From Bacteroidia bacterium (GTDB lineage: Bacteria > Bacteroidota > Bacteroidia > Flavobacteriales > Flavobacteriaceae), in NCBI GenBank assembly GCA_030427735.1, contig JAUIBP010000010.1, positions 62,001 to 126,000 of the forward strand: a DNA stretch of 64,000 nucleotides, in the 5' to 3' direction. Of the stretch, positions 7,358-15,604 are shown one piece after another (positions within the stretch are counted from its first letter, which is position 1; each line of letters starts with the position of its first letter). Under the pieces are notes generated by a model, which was given only the letters and a program-made list of their open reading frames with translations, was not told the DNA's origin and did not search any database. The translations under genes and the position numbers were made by a program.

Positions 7358-9264
7358 TGATTTTGAGATTTAATTAATAGTACATTTTTAGCATTATCGT
7401 ATTTAGAAACAGCAACCCAAAAGTCTCTGTAGGCCTTATAATCTTCTTTGGGGTACAGACCTTTTTTAACAAACAGCTTGCGTTTGTAAACTAGATTTCC
7501 GTTTTCTAAATGATCTATTCTGGCAGAATACGTTCCAAACTTAGTCTCTAAAGTTACTGGCTGCTGTAGGGCTTCTACCTCTAAATTATCGTCTAGCTGA
7601 AACTCGTATTGGTCTTCATCTAAAAAACCACGATCTATTTTTAAAGGTCTAGTTCGCGAAGTATAACGTGGTGGGATATACGTTATTTTATTAAAAATAT
7701 TGGGAACAAATAGTAAGCGATTGCCCGTTTTAGACGCATATGATGTTGCCGAAACAGTAACTTGTTCTGTAAATTCTACTAAATCTTTATTATTGGTATA
7801 CTCAAAACGCTCAACTGTCAGCTCGTTTACATTATCCCACATGTTTTTATATCTCAATTTCTGATCTTTTTCGAGCTCTTCTTCTATACCTTTTGTGCCT
7901 CGATATTGCGTGCCATAAGATTTTATATTTACAGTAGCATTAAAGCTACCTGCTGCCTTTAACTGTATATTAGCCGAAGTTTTTAGTAAGTTTTGAGCCG
8001 CTTCGTAAGTTGTGGTATGTACAATTTTACCGCCTTCTGGGGTTATAATTAAGGCATCTCTATCGTCTGTGAAATTACCAATATACCCGAATGGGTTTTT
8101 CTGGCTCGTGCATTCTAACCATATATAGTCATCTCCATTAGGAATAGTCAATACCGCGTGATTACCTTCGGTAGAAGAAAATGTTTTATCGAAATTTCTA
8201 ATATCTCTGTCACCATAAATAACCGCATAATATGATGGCACTCCAACAACATCCAATAACGCTTTGGTGTAGTTAGATAAGCCCTTGCAATCGCCATAAC
8301 TTAAACGATCTACTTCTGATGCTTGCATGGGTTTCCATCCTCCAATTCCAATTTGTACACTTACATATCTGGTTTTTTCTTGAAGATAATTATAAACAAT
8401 TTTCGCCTTTTCGATATTTGTAGTTGCGTTGGCTGTTAATGCTTTTATTTCGTTTTTCACACTCTCTGGAAGTTCTCTGGTGTTTACCAAAAGGCTTTCA
8501 TGCATCCACTTACCAAAATCGGTCCAACTGGTATTAACTCCTTTTACCCCTTTCATATCAAAAGTTTGCAAAGCCGCTTTTACATAAGGAGCATAACTAA
8601 AAAACTCGGGGCTATAAGCTTCGGGTTTAATAGCCGTTAAGTTTTCTGCTACATAATGGAATTCGCCCTTCTTAGTAATATTATAATCTTCTAAATGCGA
8701 CTCTTTAAGCGATAACGGAATATTGGTGTCGTTTATAATTTGGTACGACGATGATAGCACACTTGTGTAATGCCCTTCTAAAGGAGACCAACGCGGAATA
8801 AAAGCCGTCATTTTATGCTCGACTTCCGAAACAAACTCTATGGTATATGGATATTTTGCCGAGGCATAATCTAAGTATTTAATTCTATCATCATTATAAA
8901 TTGAAATACCGTCTGCTCGTGCCACATCCTTAAAGTCTTTCTCTTTATAACGTTTTATTTTTTCGCCCAACGCGTTATATACAGTAGCTTCTAATACTTT
9001 TATTTTTGTAGTGCCATCGTACGACTCGTAAGTATATCCTTTATAATCGCCCGACTCGTTAAATATGGTTACGGTCCGATGCGTTTTTACAAGCATCCTG
9101 TTATAATCTAGAATATGAATTTGGACATCGTTATTCTTGACCAAAGCATTAGAATCTTGCTTTAAAATAGCGGTTGTAATCGTTGAAGCACTTAAATCTG
9201 TTTGGGCAAAAACAGATGTAGGAAGGCATAGCAAGGCCAAGCCTATAAAAATAGTTTTAAACAT
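7354..9264 (-). CDS. Exported DUF3857 and transglutaminase-like domain protein
   Basis: A 636-residue protein with a signal peptide (about 1-20, ending VFAQ). An N-terminal DUF3857 beta-rich domain (about 40-200) is followed by a transglutaminase-like core (about 280-390). That core has SYGDCKGLSNYTKALLDVVG with the candidate catalytic Cys, GNHAVLTI with the His, and WLECT in the region where the Asp usually falls. The C-terminal third is beta-rich. The enzymatic activity of this family has not been shown as far as I know; it may act on periplasmic or cell-surface peptides. It is followed by a coupled paralogue that has lost the Cys and is frameshifted. Confidence 0.85.
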   Translation of the reverse strand: MFKTIFIGLALLCLPTSVFAQTDLSASTITTAILKQDSNALVKNNDVQIHILDYNRMLVKTHRTVTIFNESGDYKGYTYESYDGTTKIKVLEATVYNALGEKIKRYKEKDFKDVARADGISIYNDDRIKYLDYASAKYPYTIEFVSEVEHKMTAFIPRWSPLEGHYTSVLSSSYQIINDTNIPLSLKESHLEDYNITKKGEFHYVAENLTAIKPEAYSPEFFSYAPYVKAALQTFDMKGVKGVNTSWTDFGKWMHESLLVNTRELPESVKNEIKALTANATTNIEKAKIVYNYLQEKTRYVSVQIGIGGWKPMQASEVDRLSYGDCKGLSNYTKALLDVVGVPSYYAVIYGDRDIRNFDKTFSSTEGNHAVLTIPNGDDYIWLECTSQKNPFGYIGNFTDDRDALIITPEGGKIVHTTTYEAAQNLLKTSANIQLKAAGSFNATVNIKSYGTQYRGTKGIEEELEKDQKLRYKNMWDNVNELTVERFEYTNNKDLVEFTEQVTVSATSYASKTGNRLLFVPNIFNKITYIPPRYTSRTRPLKIDRGFLDEDQYEFQLDDNLEVEALQQPVTLETKFGTYSARIDHLENGNLVYKRKLFVKKGLYPKEDYKAYRDFWVAVSKYDNAKNVLLIKSQNQ

Positions 9265-9284
9265 AATTAGGTTAAGTTAGCGCC

Positions 9285-9315
9285 TAAAACTATGTTAATT
9301 TATGTTAAAAACAAA
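9285..9315 (-). promoter_or_regulatory. Candidate promoter of the DUF3857 pair (TTTG-N19-TAGTTTTA)
   Basis: The minus strand has TTTG (9312-9315), 19 nt, then TAGTTTTA (9285-9292), one mismatch from TAnnTTTG at the ideal spacing. It lies 20 nt upstream of the ATG at 9264, suggesting the pair starts its own transcript rather than continuing from dtd. Confidence 0.4.
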
Positions 9316-9327
9316 TAAAAAAAGTAA

Positions 9328-9780
9328 TTATTCCTTGTTTTTGGTATCAATGATTATGGTTACAGGACCGTCGTTTAACAAGTCTACTTTCATATCGGCA
9401 CCGAACTCTCCGGTTTCCACGGGCTTATTTAAATGCGTTTGCAACTGATTTACAAAACTTTGATACAACGGTACTGCCACATCGGGTTTTGCTGCTTTAA
9501 TATAACTTGGCCTGTTTCCTTTTTTGGTAGCAGCATGTAATGTAAACTGACTTACAACTAGGGCTTCACCATCAATATCTACAAGCGAATTATTCATAAC
9601 CCCTTCGTTATCGTTAAAAATACGCAAGTTTGCTATTTTATTGGACAGCCATTTCAGGTCTTCCTGTGAATCATCGTTTACGACACCCAATAAGATTAAA
9701 AGGCCCGATTGAATTTGAGCCACTTTTTGTTCGTTTATGGTTACACTAGCCTGCGTTACACGTTGAATTACAGCTTTCAT
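9328..9780 (-). CDS. dtd: D-aminoacyl-tRNA deacylase
   Basis: A 150-residue DTD-type enzyme, full family length. It removes D-amino acids (and glycine from tRNA-Ala) from mischarged tRNA. The two signature motifs are present: SQFTL (VVSQFTLHAATKKGNRPS, about residues 78-94) and the cross-subunit GPVT near the C-terminus (NDGPVTIIIDT). The start codon shares one base with the stop codon of rsgA (9780), so the two are translated from one message. Confidence 0.97.
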   Translation of the reverse strand: MKAVIQRVTQASVTINEQKVAQIQSGLLILLGVVNDDSQEDLKWLSNKIANLRIFNDNEGVMNNSLVDIDGEALVVSQFTLHAATKKGNRPSYIKAAKPDVAVPLYQSFVNQLQTHLNKPVETGEFGADMKVDLLNDGPVTIIIDTKNKE

Positions 9781-10742
9781 TAAAATTCTCCTTTTTCTTT
9801 ATCCCAATTATCGGTACGGTAATTTTCGTCTTCGCCTTCAATAATTTGCAAATAACTTCTGTATCGCGAAAAAGCGATCTCATCACGATCTAGAGCTTCT
9901 TTCACGGCACATTTAGGTTCTTCTATATGTAAACAGTTATTAAATTTACAATCTTGTTTTAAAGCAAAAAATTCTGGAAAATAATCGCCAACTTCCTCTT
10001 TTTCCATATCAACAACTCCAAAACCTTTTATACCAGGCGTATCTATAATCTGGGCTCCGAAATCTAAATCGAACATCTCTGCAAAGGTTGTCGTGTGCTG
10101 CCCTTGCATGTGCTGAACCGAAATAGCTTTAGTTTTTAAGTCTAAAGATGGCTCTATGGCATTTACCAATGTAGATTTACCCACACCAGAATGCCCTGCA
10201 AACATGCTAACCTTTCCGGCCATTAATGCTTTTACTTTGTCTACATTTTTACCTGTTTCGGCAGAAATACCAATACACTCATACCCTATTTTTCGATACA
10301 CCGCCGCAAGATACTTTACCTCCAGAATTGTATCGTCATCGTAAGCATCAATCTTATTAAATAACAAAATGGTTTTTACCGAATAAGCTTCGGCTGTCAC
10401 CAAAAACCGATCTATAAAACTGGTTAATGTGGGCGGATTATTTATGGTAATTAACAAAAATACTTGATCGACATTCGCAGCAATAACGTGAGTTTGCTTA
10501 GAGAGGTTTACAGATTTTCTAACAATATAATTTTTGCGGTCGTGAATGTGATGAATAACCCCTGTGGTAACATTATTTGAGGTTTCCAACTCGAAATCTA
10601 CTATATCGCCTACAGCAATTGGGTTTGTACTTTTAATACCTTTAATTCTAAACTTCCCTTTTATTCGGCAGTCGTAAATAGCACCTAATTGCGTTTTTAC
10701 GGTGTACCAGCTTCCTGTAGATTTATATACTGTTCCTGTCAT
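9780..10742 (-). CDS. rsgA: Ribosome small-subunit-dependent GTPase A
   Basis: A 320-residue circularly permuted GTPase that helps 30S subunit maturation. An N-terminal OB-fold (about 1-80) precedes the GTPase domain with G4 NKID first, then G1 GHSGVGKST (about 181-190) and G3 DTPGIKGFG (about 233-241). The C-terminal zinc knuckle is CKFNNCLHIEEPKC (about 264-279). All nucleotide-binding residues appear intact. It is first in a two-gene unit with dtd and divergent from the small secreted-protein gene. Confidence 0.97.
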   Translation of the reverse strand: MTGTVYKSTGSWYTVKTQLGAIYDCRIKGKFRIKGIKSTNPIAVGDIVDFELETSNNVTTGVIHHIHDRKNYIVRKSVNLSKQTHVIAANVDQVFLLITINNPPTLTSFIDRFLVTAEAYSVKTILLFNKIDAYDDDTILEVKYLAAVYRKIGYECIGISAETGKNVDKVKALMAGKVSMFAGHSGVGKSTLVNAIEPSLDLKTKAISVQHMQGQHTTTFAEMFDLDFGAQIIDTPGIKGFGVVDMEKEEVGDYFPEFFALKQDCKFNNCLHIEEPKCAVKEALDRDEIAFSRYRSYLQIIEGEDENYRTDNWDKEKGEF

Positions 10743-10829
10743 TCAAAATTTTTAAATCCGAAGTACAAAGAAACGACTTTTCAAATTAACTATTTATGTA
10801 TATTAGATTTAATAATTAAACCTGTTTTT

Positions 10830-11279
10830 ATGAAAACCCTGCTAACAACCTTAACTTTAAGTCTTTTTACTTGTACTATGCTGGCTCAAGTAGAATACAA
10901 AATAATAACGTCTATCGAATCTATTGTTCCTAATGGATTAGGCCGATCGCGTTTAATATCATCGCAAGAAAATAGAAACTACAAAGATTTTACAACCGAA
11001 CAAACCGAAGACGATAATTCTAGAAACAAATCCGACAGAAGTGAATTACGCGTTAAAGATTTTGAAGAAACCAAACTACTAAACTTCTACAATATAGGCG
11101 GCATACGTTTTCAAAACATAGCGGCCAACGATGTTTTAGTTAGCTCTAAAATTAACAGCATGACGGCAGAAGGTTGGGAACTTGCCTTTGTTACCAGCGC
11201 TGTTGAAAGCGACTCCGGAACAGAAGATGGCCAAGGCATTTTTATTACAAGATACATTTTTAAACGCGCCACTCCTTAA
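10830..11279 (+). CDS. Small secreted protein of unknown function
   Basis: About 149 residues with a signal peptide (MKTLLTTLTLSLF... ending MLAQ). The ATG at 10830 is preferred because it begins the signal peptide; an in-frame ATG further upstream would run back through the promoter and into rsgA. The mature part starts with VEYKIITSIESIVPNGLGRSRLI and ends with GWELAFVTSAVESDSG and a GIFITRYIFKR strand. I recall this as a conserved flavobacterial family without a known role. The GWELA block resembles small DUF4177-like domains. It converges on the aromatic operon and shares its terminator. Confidence 0.8.
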   Translation: MKTLLTTLTLSLFTCTMLAQVEYKIITSIESIVPNGLGRSRLISSQENRNYKDFTTEQTEDDNSRNKSDRSELRVKDFEETKLLNFYNIGGIRFQNIAANDVLVSSKINSMTAEGWELAFVTSAVESDSGTEDGQGIFITRYIFKRATP

Positions 11280-11300
11280 ACTAAAGCAATACAAATAATA

Positions 11301-11361
11301 ACAAAAGCCTGACTAAAAAGTAGTCTTATACGAATATAAAACACTTTAGTCAGGCTTTTGT
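11301..11361. terminator. Bidirectional terminator between convergent genes
   Basis: ACAAAAGCCTGACTAAA (11301-11317) is perfectly complementary to TTTAGTCAGGCTTTTGT (11345-11361), a 17-bp stem with A/T-rich ends around a 27-nt loop. It serves the secreted-protein gene from the left and the aromatic operon from the right. Confidence 0.85.
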
Positions 11362-11381
11362 AACTTTAAAATCAACTAAAA

Positions 11382-12464
11382 TTATCCTTTAATAATTTTT
11401 TCTTGATGGTTTATAGATTCTTGATGGATGGCTTTAAACATCTTTAAAACAAACTCTTCGCTTAAGCCATGAGCTTCGCCTTCTAAAACCATTTTTCCTA
11501 AAATTTCGTTCCAGCGTTTACTCTGTAACACTTGTACGTTTTTTTGTTTTTTAAGTTCCCCAATACCATCTGCAGCTTTCATACGCTTACCTAACAACTC
11601 GATAATTTGGTTATCTACCACATCTATTTGCGCTCTTAAAAACTCTAACGATTTATTGTATTCTTCTTCAGAGTGGGTTTCTTTTCTAATTTTAAGATCT
11701 TTCATAATTTGCACAAGACTATCTGGTGTTACTTGTTGTGCAGCATCGCTCCAAGCATTTTCAGGGTCGAAATGCGTTTCAATCATCAATCCATCAAAAT
11801 TTAAATCTAAGGCCATTTGCGATACATCAAAAATCATATCACGTTTTCCCGTAATGTGCGACGGGTCGTTAATTAATGGAATATCTGGAAATTTATTTTG
11901 GAATTCGATAGCCAACTGCCACTCTGGATTGTTGCGGTACTTTGTTTTCTCGTAAGTCGAGAATCCACGATGAATGGCTCCTATATTTTTAACACCTGCA
12001 CTGTAAATACGCTCTATACCACCTAACCATAGGGCTAAATCTGGATTTACTGGGTTTTTAATTAATACAGGCTTATCTGTTCCTTCTAATGCATCGGCGA
12101 TTTCTTGCATAATAAAAGGACTTACAGTAGATCGTGCACCAATCCACAACATATCTATATCGTGCTCTAAAGCCAATTTTACATGAGTTGCGTTGGCTAC
12201 TTCTGTACACACTTTCATTCCTGTTTCGGCTTTCACTTTCTGCAACCATTTTAATCCTAAAGCACCAACACCTTCAAACATTCCTGGTCGTGTTCTTGGT
12301 TTCCAGATACCAGCTCTAAAATAACTTACATCGGTATCTTTTAACTGATGTGCAATTTTTAATACTTGCTCTTCGGTCTCTGCGCTACAAGGCCCTGCAA
12401 TTACCAAAGGGTGGTCTAATTGCAAATTGTCTAGCCAAGTTCTCATCTCTTTCGTGTTTTCCAT
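11382..12464 (-). CDS. Bifunctional DAHP synthase / chorismate mutase
   Basis: A 360-residue fusion. The N-terminal ~260 residues are a type I-beta DAHP synthase (3-deoxy-7-phosphoheptulonate synthase): VIAGPCSAETEEQ, FRAGIWKPRTRPGMFEG, IGARSTVSPF, the KNP motif (PVLIKNPVNPD) and NDPSHITGKRD. The C-terminal ~90 residues are an AroQ chorismate mutase helix bundle (LRAQIDVVDNQIIELLGKRM, IGELKKQKNVQVLQ). It thus joins the entry step of the shikimate pathway to the prephenate branch. It is the last gene of the pheA-aminotransferase-tyrA unit, 11 nt after tyrA. Confidence 0.95.
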   Translation of the reverse strand: MENTKEMRTWLDNLQLDHPLVIAGPCSAETEEQVLKIAHQLKDTDVSYFRAGIWKPRTRPGMFEGVGALGLKWLQKVKAETGMKVCTEVANATHVKLALEHDIDMLWIGARSTVSPFIMQEIADALEGTDKPVLIKNPVNPDLALWLGGIERIYSAGVKNIGAIHRGFSTYEKTKYRNNPEWQLAIEFQNKFPDIPLINDPSHITGKRDMIFDVSQMALDLNFDGLMIETHFDPENAWSDAAQQVTPDSLVQIMKDLKIRKETHSEEEYNKSLEFLRAQIDVVDNQIIELLGKRMKAADGIGELKKQKNVQVLQSKRWNEILGKMVLEGEAHGLSEEFVLKMFKAIHQESINHQEKIIKG

Positions 12465-12475
12465 AATGTTACTGT

Positions 12476-13327
12476 TTAAGCAATTCCTTTTAAAATATCT
12501 TTTATGCGATTTGTATTTTTCATCTCATCAAAAATAGCTTCAAAGTCATCTGATTCTAATAAATTTTTAAATTGATTAAGGTTGTTAATATATTCATTTA
12601 ATGTCTCTACAACATTGGTTTTATTTTGTTTAAAAATAGGGGTCCACATTTCTGGCGAACTTTTTGCCAAGCGCACTGTTGATGCAAATCCACTACCTGC
12701 CATATCAAAAATATCACGCTCGTTACGTTCTTTTTCGATTACGGTTTTCCCCAACATAAACGAACTGATATGCGACAAATGCGACACATACGCAATGTGT
12801 TTATCGTGCGACTCCGGATTCATATATCGAATGCGCATGCCTAAATCTGAAAACAGACTTAATGCGCGCTCCTGAAGCTTAAATGCCGTTTTTTCTACAT
12901 CGCAAATAATATTTGTTTTCTGTTTAAACAAGTCGTTAATGGCAGCTTGCGGACCAGAAAACTCGGTTCCTGCAATAGGATGAGCCGCCAAATAATTTCT
13001 CCGATTGGGATGATGTTCAACAGCCTTACAAATATCTTGTTTGGTAGAACCTACATCTATTACCAACGTGTCGTCTGCTATAAGATCTAATATTTCTGGA
13101 AGCAACTTCACTGAAGCATCTACAGGAATTGAAAGAATAACAACATCGGCATCGGCTACGACTGCTAGGTCACCTGTTTCATCAATCAAACCAGAATTTA
13201 ACGCGGCAGTTATATGCGCTTCATTAGCATCTACTCCTATAATTTTAATCTCTGGACGTAGTTTTTTCAGGTCTTTAACCATACTCCCACCTATTAAACC
13301 AATGCCAATAACTACTACATTTTTCAT
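12476..13327 (-). CDS. tyrA: Prephenate dehydrogenase
   Basis: A 283-residue NAD(P)-dependent enzyme oxidising prephenate to 4-hydroxyphenylpyruvate for tyrosine. It has the Rossmann start VVIGIGLIGGSMVKDL (GxGxxGGS), the switch DVGSTKQDI, and the active-site block AAHPIAGTEFSGP, followed by an all-helical dimerisation domain. It has no ACT or mutase domain of its own; the mutase is on the next gene. It starts 6 nt after the aminotransferase stop. Confidence 0.95.
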   Translation of the reverse strand: MKNVVVIGIGLIGGSMVKDLKKLRPEIKIIGVDANEAHITAALNSGLIDETGDLAVVADADVVILSIPVDASVKLLPEILDLIADDTLVIDVGSTKQDICKAVEHHPNRRNYLAAHPIAGTEFSGPQAAINDLFKQKTNIICDVEKTAFKLQERALSLFSDLGMRIRYMNPESHDKHIAYVSHLSHISSFMLGKTVIEKERNERDIFDMAGSGFASTVRLAKSSPEMWTPIFKQNKTNVVETLNEYINNLNQFKNLLESDDFEAIFDEMKNTNRIKDILKGIA

Positions 13328-13333
13328 AGATTT

Positions 13334-14491
13334 TTATTTTGCATTAAATGTAATACGTTTTATAGCCTCTTCTAGATTTTGTTCGGAAGCACAAAGCGAA
13401 AACCGAATGTATCCAGCACCTTGGCTCCCAAAAATTATCCCTGGCGTAATAAAAATGGAATTATTATATAAAATCTCGTCTATAAATGTTTCGGCATTAA
13501 CGCCTTCTGGCAATTTAGACCACACAAATAAACCTGATGCATTTTTATCGTAAGTACATCCTAGGGCATCGGCCAATTCCCAAACCAGTTCACGACGTTT
13601 TTGGTACACATTATTTAGGCTAGTAAACCACATTTTTGTACTTTTTAAAGCTTCAACAGCCCCCATTTGAATGCCATAAAACATACCGGAATCCATATTG
13701 CTTTTCACCTTTAAAATCGCATTTATATGCTTGGCGCTTCCTAAAACCATACCTACACGCCAACCCGCCATATTAAAGGTTTTACTTAGCGAATTTAGTT
13801 CTACACAAACCTCTTTTGCGCCGGTAACACTTAAAATACTTTGCGGATGCTCGTTTAAAACAAAACTATAAGGGTTGTCGTTTACAACTAAAATATTATT
13901 ACGTTTTGCGAAAGCCACTAAATCTTCATACAGTTTTTTTGAAGCATTTGCTCCGGTTGGCATGTGCGGATAATTTACCCACATTAGTTTCACTTTACTT
14001 AAATCGGTTTGCTGTAAGGCTTCTAAATCTGGCAACCAAGCATTATTTTCATCTAGATTATAAGTTACAGCCTTAGCTTCAACCAATTTGGTTACCGATG
14101 CATAGGTTGGATATCCTGGATTAGGAATCAACACCTCGTCTCCCGGATTTAGAAACGCCATAGAAATATGTAAAATACCTTCTTTACTCCCCATTAAAGG
14201 CAGTATTTCGGATGCCGGATCTGCATCCACACCAAACTGCGATTTATAAAAACCAGCCATGGCTTCGCGCAATTCTGGCAAACCTTGATAACTCTGATAC
14301 TGATGCGCTGTAGGGTTTAAAAAACTATTGGTTATTGCATCGACCACACGTTGTGGTGGCTGCAAATCTGGGCTACCTATTCCTAAATTTATAATAGGTT
14401 TCCCGCTTGCTTTTAAAGCATTTACTTCTCTTAACTTTTTAGAAAAGTAGTATTCTTCTACAGTTTGTAACCGGTTTGCTACAGTTATCAT
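13334..14491 (-). CDS. PLP-dependent class I/II aminotransferase (aromatic operon)
   Basis: A 385-residue fold-type I aminotransferase. Visible: the N-terminal NLGIGSPDLQPP, the YPHMPTGA and NDNPYSFVL blocks contacting PLP, and SLSKTFNMAGWRVG with the Schiff-base Lys. Its place between pheA and tyrA suggests it transaminates phenylpyruvate or hydroxyphenylpyruvate (or prephenate) to finish Phe and Tyr, though aspartate or LL-diaminopimelate type activity cannot be excluded from sequence alone. Its ATG overlaps the pheA stop by 4 nt. Confidence 0.9.
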   Translation of the reverse strand: MITVANRLQTVEEYYFSKKLREVNALKASGKPIINLGIGSPDLQPPQRVVDAITNSFLNPTAHQYQSYQGLPELREAMAGFYKSQFGVDADPASEILPLMGSKEGILHISMAFLNPGDEVLIPNPGYPTYASVTKLVEAKAVTYNLDENNAWLPDLEALQQTDLSKVKLMWVNYPHMPTGANASKKLYEDLVAFAKRNNILVVNDNPYSFVLNEHPQSILSVTGAKEVCVELNSLSKTFNMAGWRVGMVLGSAKHINAILKVKSNMDSGMFYGIQMGAVEALKSTKMWFTSLNNVYQKRRELVWELADALGCTYDKNASGLFVWSKLPEGVNAETFIDEILYNNSIFITPGIIFGSQGAGYIRFSLCASEQNLEEAIKRITFNAK

Positions 14492-15315
14492 AATTTTGCG
14501 TTTTTATATTCGCCCAAAACTTTAAATTCTTGTGCCATTATTTTTAAAATAGACTTTGCTTTTTCAAAATTTTTATATTTCAAAAAGGTTACATCTACAA
14601 AAAAGGCGTATTTCCAAGGTGTTTCGATTTTGGGTAACGACTGTATTTTTGTTAAACTCATTCTGCAATCGCTCAATACATTTAAAACACTGGCCAGACT
14701 ACCACGTTTATGTTCTAACTCAAAACGCAACGACGCTTTGTTAATTTCACTTTCGTCTAATACCGAGTTTTGAGTTTTTACTATTACAAATCGTGTTTCG
14801 TTTTCTTTAATAGTTTGTATGCCTTCTGCTAAAATTTCCAAATTAAAAATGTCGGCAGCTGTTTTACTTGCAATTGCGGCTATTCCTTTTAAATTGTTTT
14901 TGTTAATACGCTCTGCAGTTTCGGCAGTATCTTTATCTTCAATAAGTTTTATAGTTGGATATTTTTTTAAAAACTCTTTACACTGTAATAAAGCCATTGG
15001 GTGTGAGTGCACCTCGGTAATATCTGCTATAGTTTGTCCTGGCAAAGCCATTAAATTATGTTGAATATCTAGATAATGCTCACCTATTATATGCAGGTTA
15101 TTTTTATCTATCAAAGCATAATTAGGAATAATAGAGCCTGCAATAGAATTCTCGATGGCCATGATAGCCACGTCGCTCTGCCCTGTTATTAGATGATCTA
15201 CCAACTTGTCGAACGACAAACATTCGTCTATCTCTACGTGCTCATCAAAATAATGTTTGGCAACAATATGATGAAACGAACCTTTAACGCCCTGAATGGA
15301 AACTCTTTTAATCAT
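14488..15315 (-). CDS. pheA: Prephenate dehydratase with ACT domain
   Basis: A 275-residue monofunctional P-protein converting prephenate to phenylpyruvate. The catalytic domain (about 1-180) has IQGVKGSFHH, ENSIAGSI and, near its end, ENETRFVIV with the Thr-Arg-Phe motif. A C-terminal ACT domain (about 195-275; LEHKRGSLASVLNVLSD) has the LP-ESRP-like region as SLPKIETPWKYAFFVD, so it is probably allosterically inhibited by Phe. I chose the ATG at 15315 (MIKRVSIQG) over one nine codons upstream that would lie in the terminator hairpin. First structural gene of the aromatic operon, behind a leader attenuator. Confidence 0.95.
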   Translation of the reverse strand: MIKRVSIQGVKGSFHHIVAKHYFDEHVEIDECLSFDKLVDHLITGQSDVAIMAIENSIAGSIIPNYALIDKNNLHIIGEHYLDIQHNLMALPGQTIADITEVHSHPMALLQCKEFLKKYPTIKLIEDKDTAETAERINKNNLKGIAAIASKTAADIFNLEILAEGIQTIKENETRFVIVKTQNSVLDESEINKASLRFELEHKRGSLASVLNVLSDCRMSLTKIQSLPKIETPWKYAFFVDVTFLKYKNFEKAKSILKIMAQEFKVLGEYKNAKL

Positions 15316-15321
15316 ATAAAC

Positions 15322-15350
15322 AAAAAAAGTCCCGATTTTCATCGAGACTT
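15322..15350 (-). terminator. Attenuator terminator immediately upstream of pheA
   Basis: On the minus strand AAGTCTCGAT and ATCGGGACTT form a 10-bp stem with one G-U pair and a GAAA tetraloop (plus-strand arms 15341-15350 and 15327-15336), followed by TTTTTTT (15322-15328). It lies only a few bases before the pheA ATG, so as an unregulated terminator it would block the operon. Its upstream arm can instead pair with CGAGAC at 15387-15392 just after the leader-peptide stop, giving an antiterminator. Confidence 0.85.
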
Positions 15351-15397
15351 CATATTAAAATTTATGTTATAAATTACACATATAAGGTCTCGCTCTT

Positions 15398-15451
15398 TTA
15401 GCTAAAAAAGAAATAAAACCAGTTAAAATATGTGAAATTTGTGTTTTGCAT
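15398..15451 (-). CDS. Phe/Tyr-rich leader peptide of the aromatic operon
   Basis: Minus-strand mini-ORF MQNTNFTYFNWFYFFFS (17 codons and stop): six Phe, two Tyr and one Trp, ending with three Phe codons in a row shortly before the stop. An in-frame ATG three codons earlier (15458-15460) is an alternative start. The stop (15398-15400) lies 5 nt before the antiterminator arm at 15384-15393. A ribosome that completes the peptide would cover that arm and allow the terminator to form. One stalled on scarce Phe-tRNA would leave it free. This is classic attenuation logic; no direct evidence beyond sequence. Confidence 0.8.
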   Translation of the reverse strand: MQNTNFTYFNWFYFFFS

Positions 15452-15470
15452 ATCTTGCATTTTGTTGGCA

Positions 15471-15501
15471 TAAAAGTAATTAATAATTTCACATTTCAAA
15501 A
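15471..15501 (-). promoter_or_regulatory. Candidate promoter of the aromatic operon
   Basis: Minus strand TTTTG (15497-15501), 18 nt, TACTTTTA (15471-15478), one mismatch to TAnnTTTG. The predicted transcript start, about 15465, lies a few bases upstream of the leader-peptide start codons, as expected for an attenuator leader. Confidence 0.5.
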
Positions 15502-15580
15502 TGAATATTTTATTTTTTTTCAAACTTTCATAAAGTTTTAAAGATTTTAACGTATTTAAGCTTTTCAATTGGATATTGTT

Positions 15581-15588
15581 TATTTTTG
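15581..15588 (+). promoter_or_regulatory. Candidate -7 promoter element of gldA (TATTTTTG)
   Basis: Perfect TAnnTTTG match 16 nt before the gldA ATG. The -33 region has no clear TTG. It shares the intergenic space with the divergent aromatic-operon promoter about 80 nt away. Confidence 0.4.
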
Positions 15589-15604
15589 ACCAAATTTTTT
15601 TAAA

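Noticed and set aside
10689-10829. Upstream start for the small secreted protein
   Set aside because: The extra 47 residues overlap rsgA and bury the signal peptide; the ATG at 10830 gives a proper export signal.
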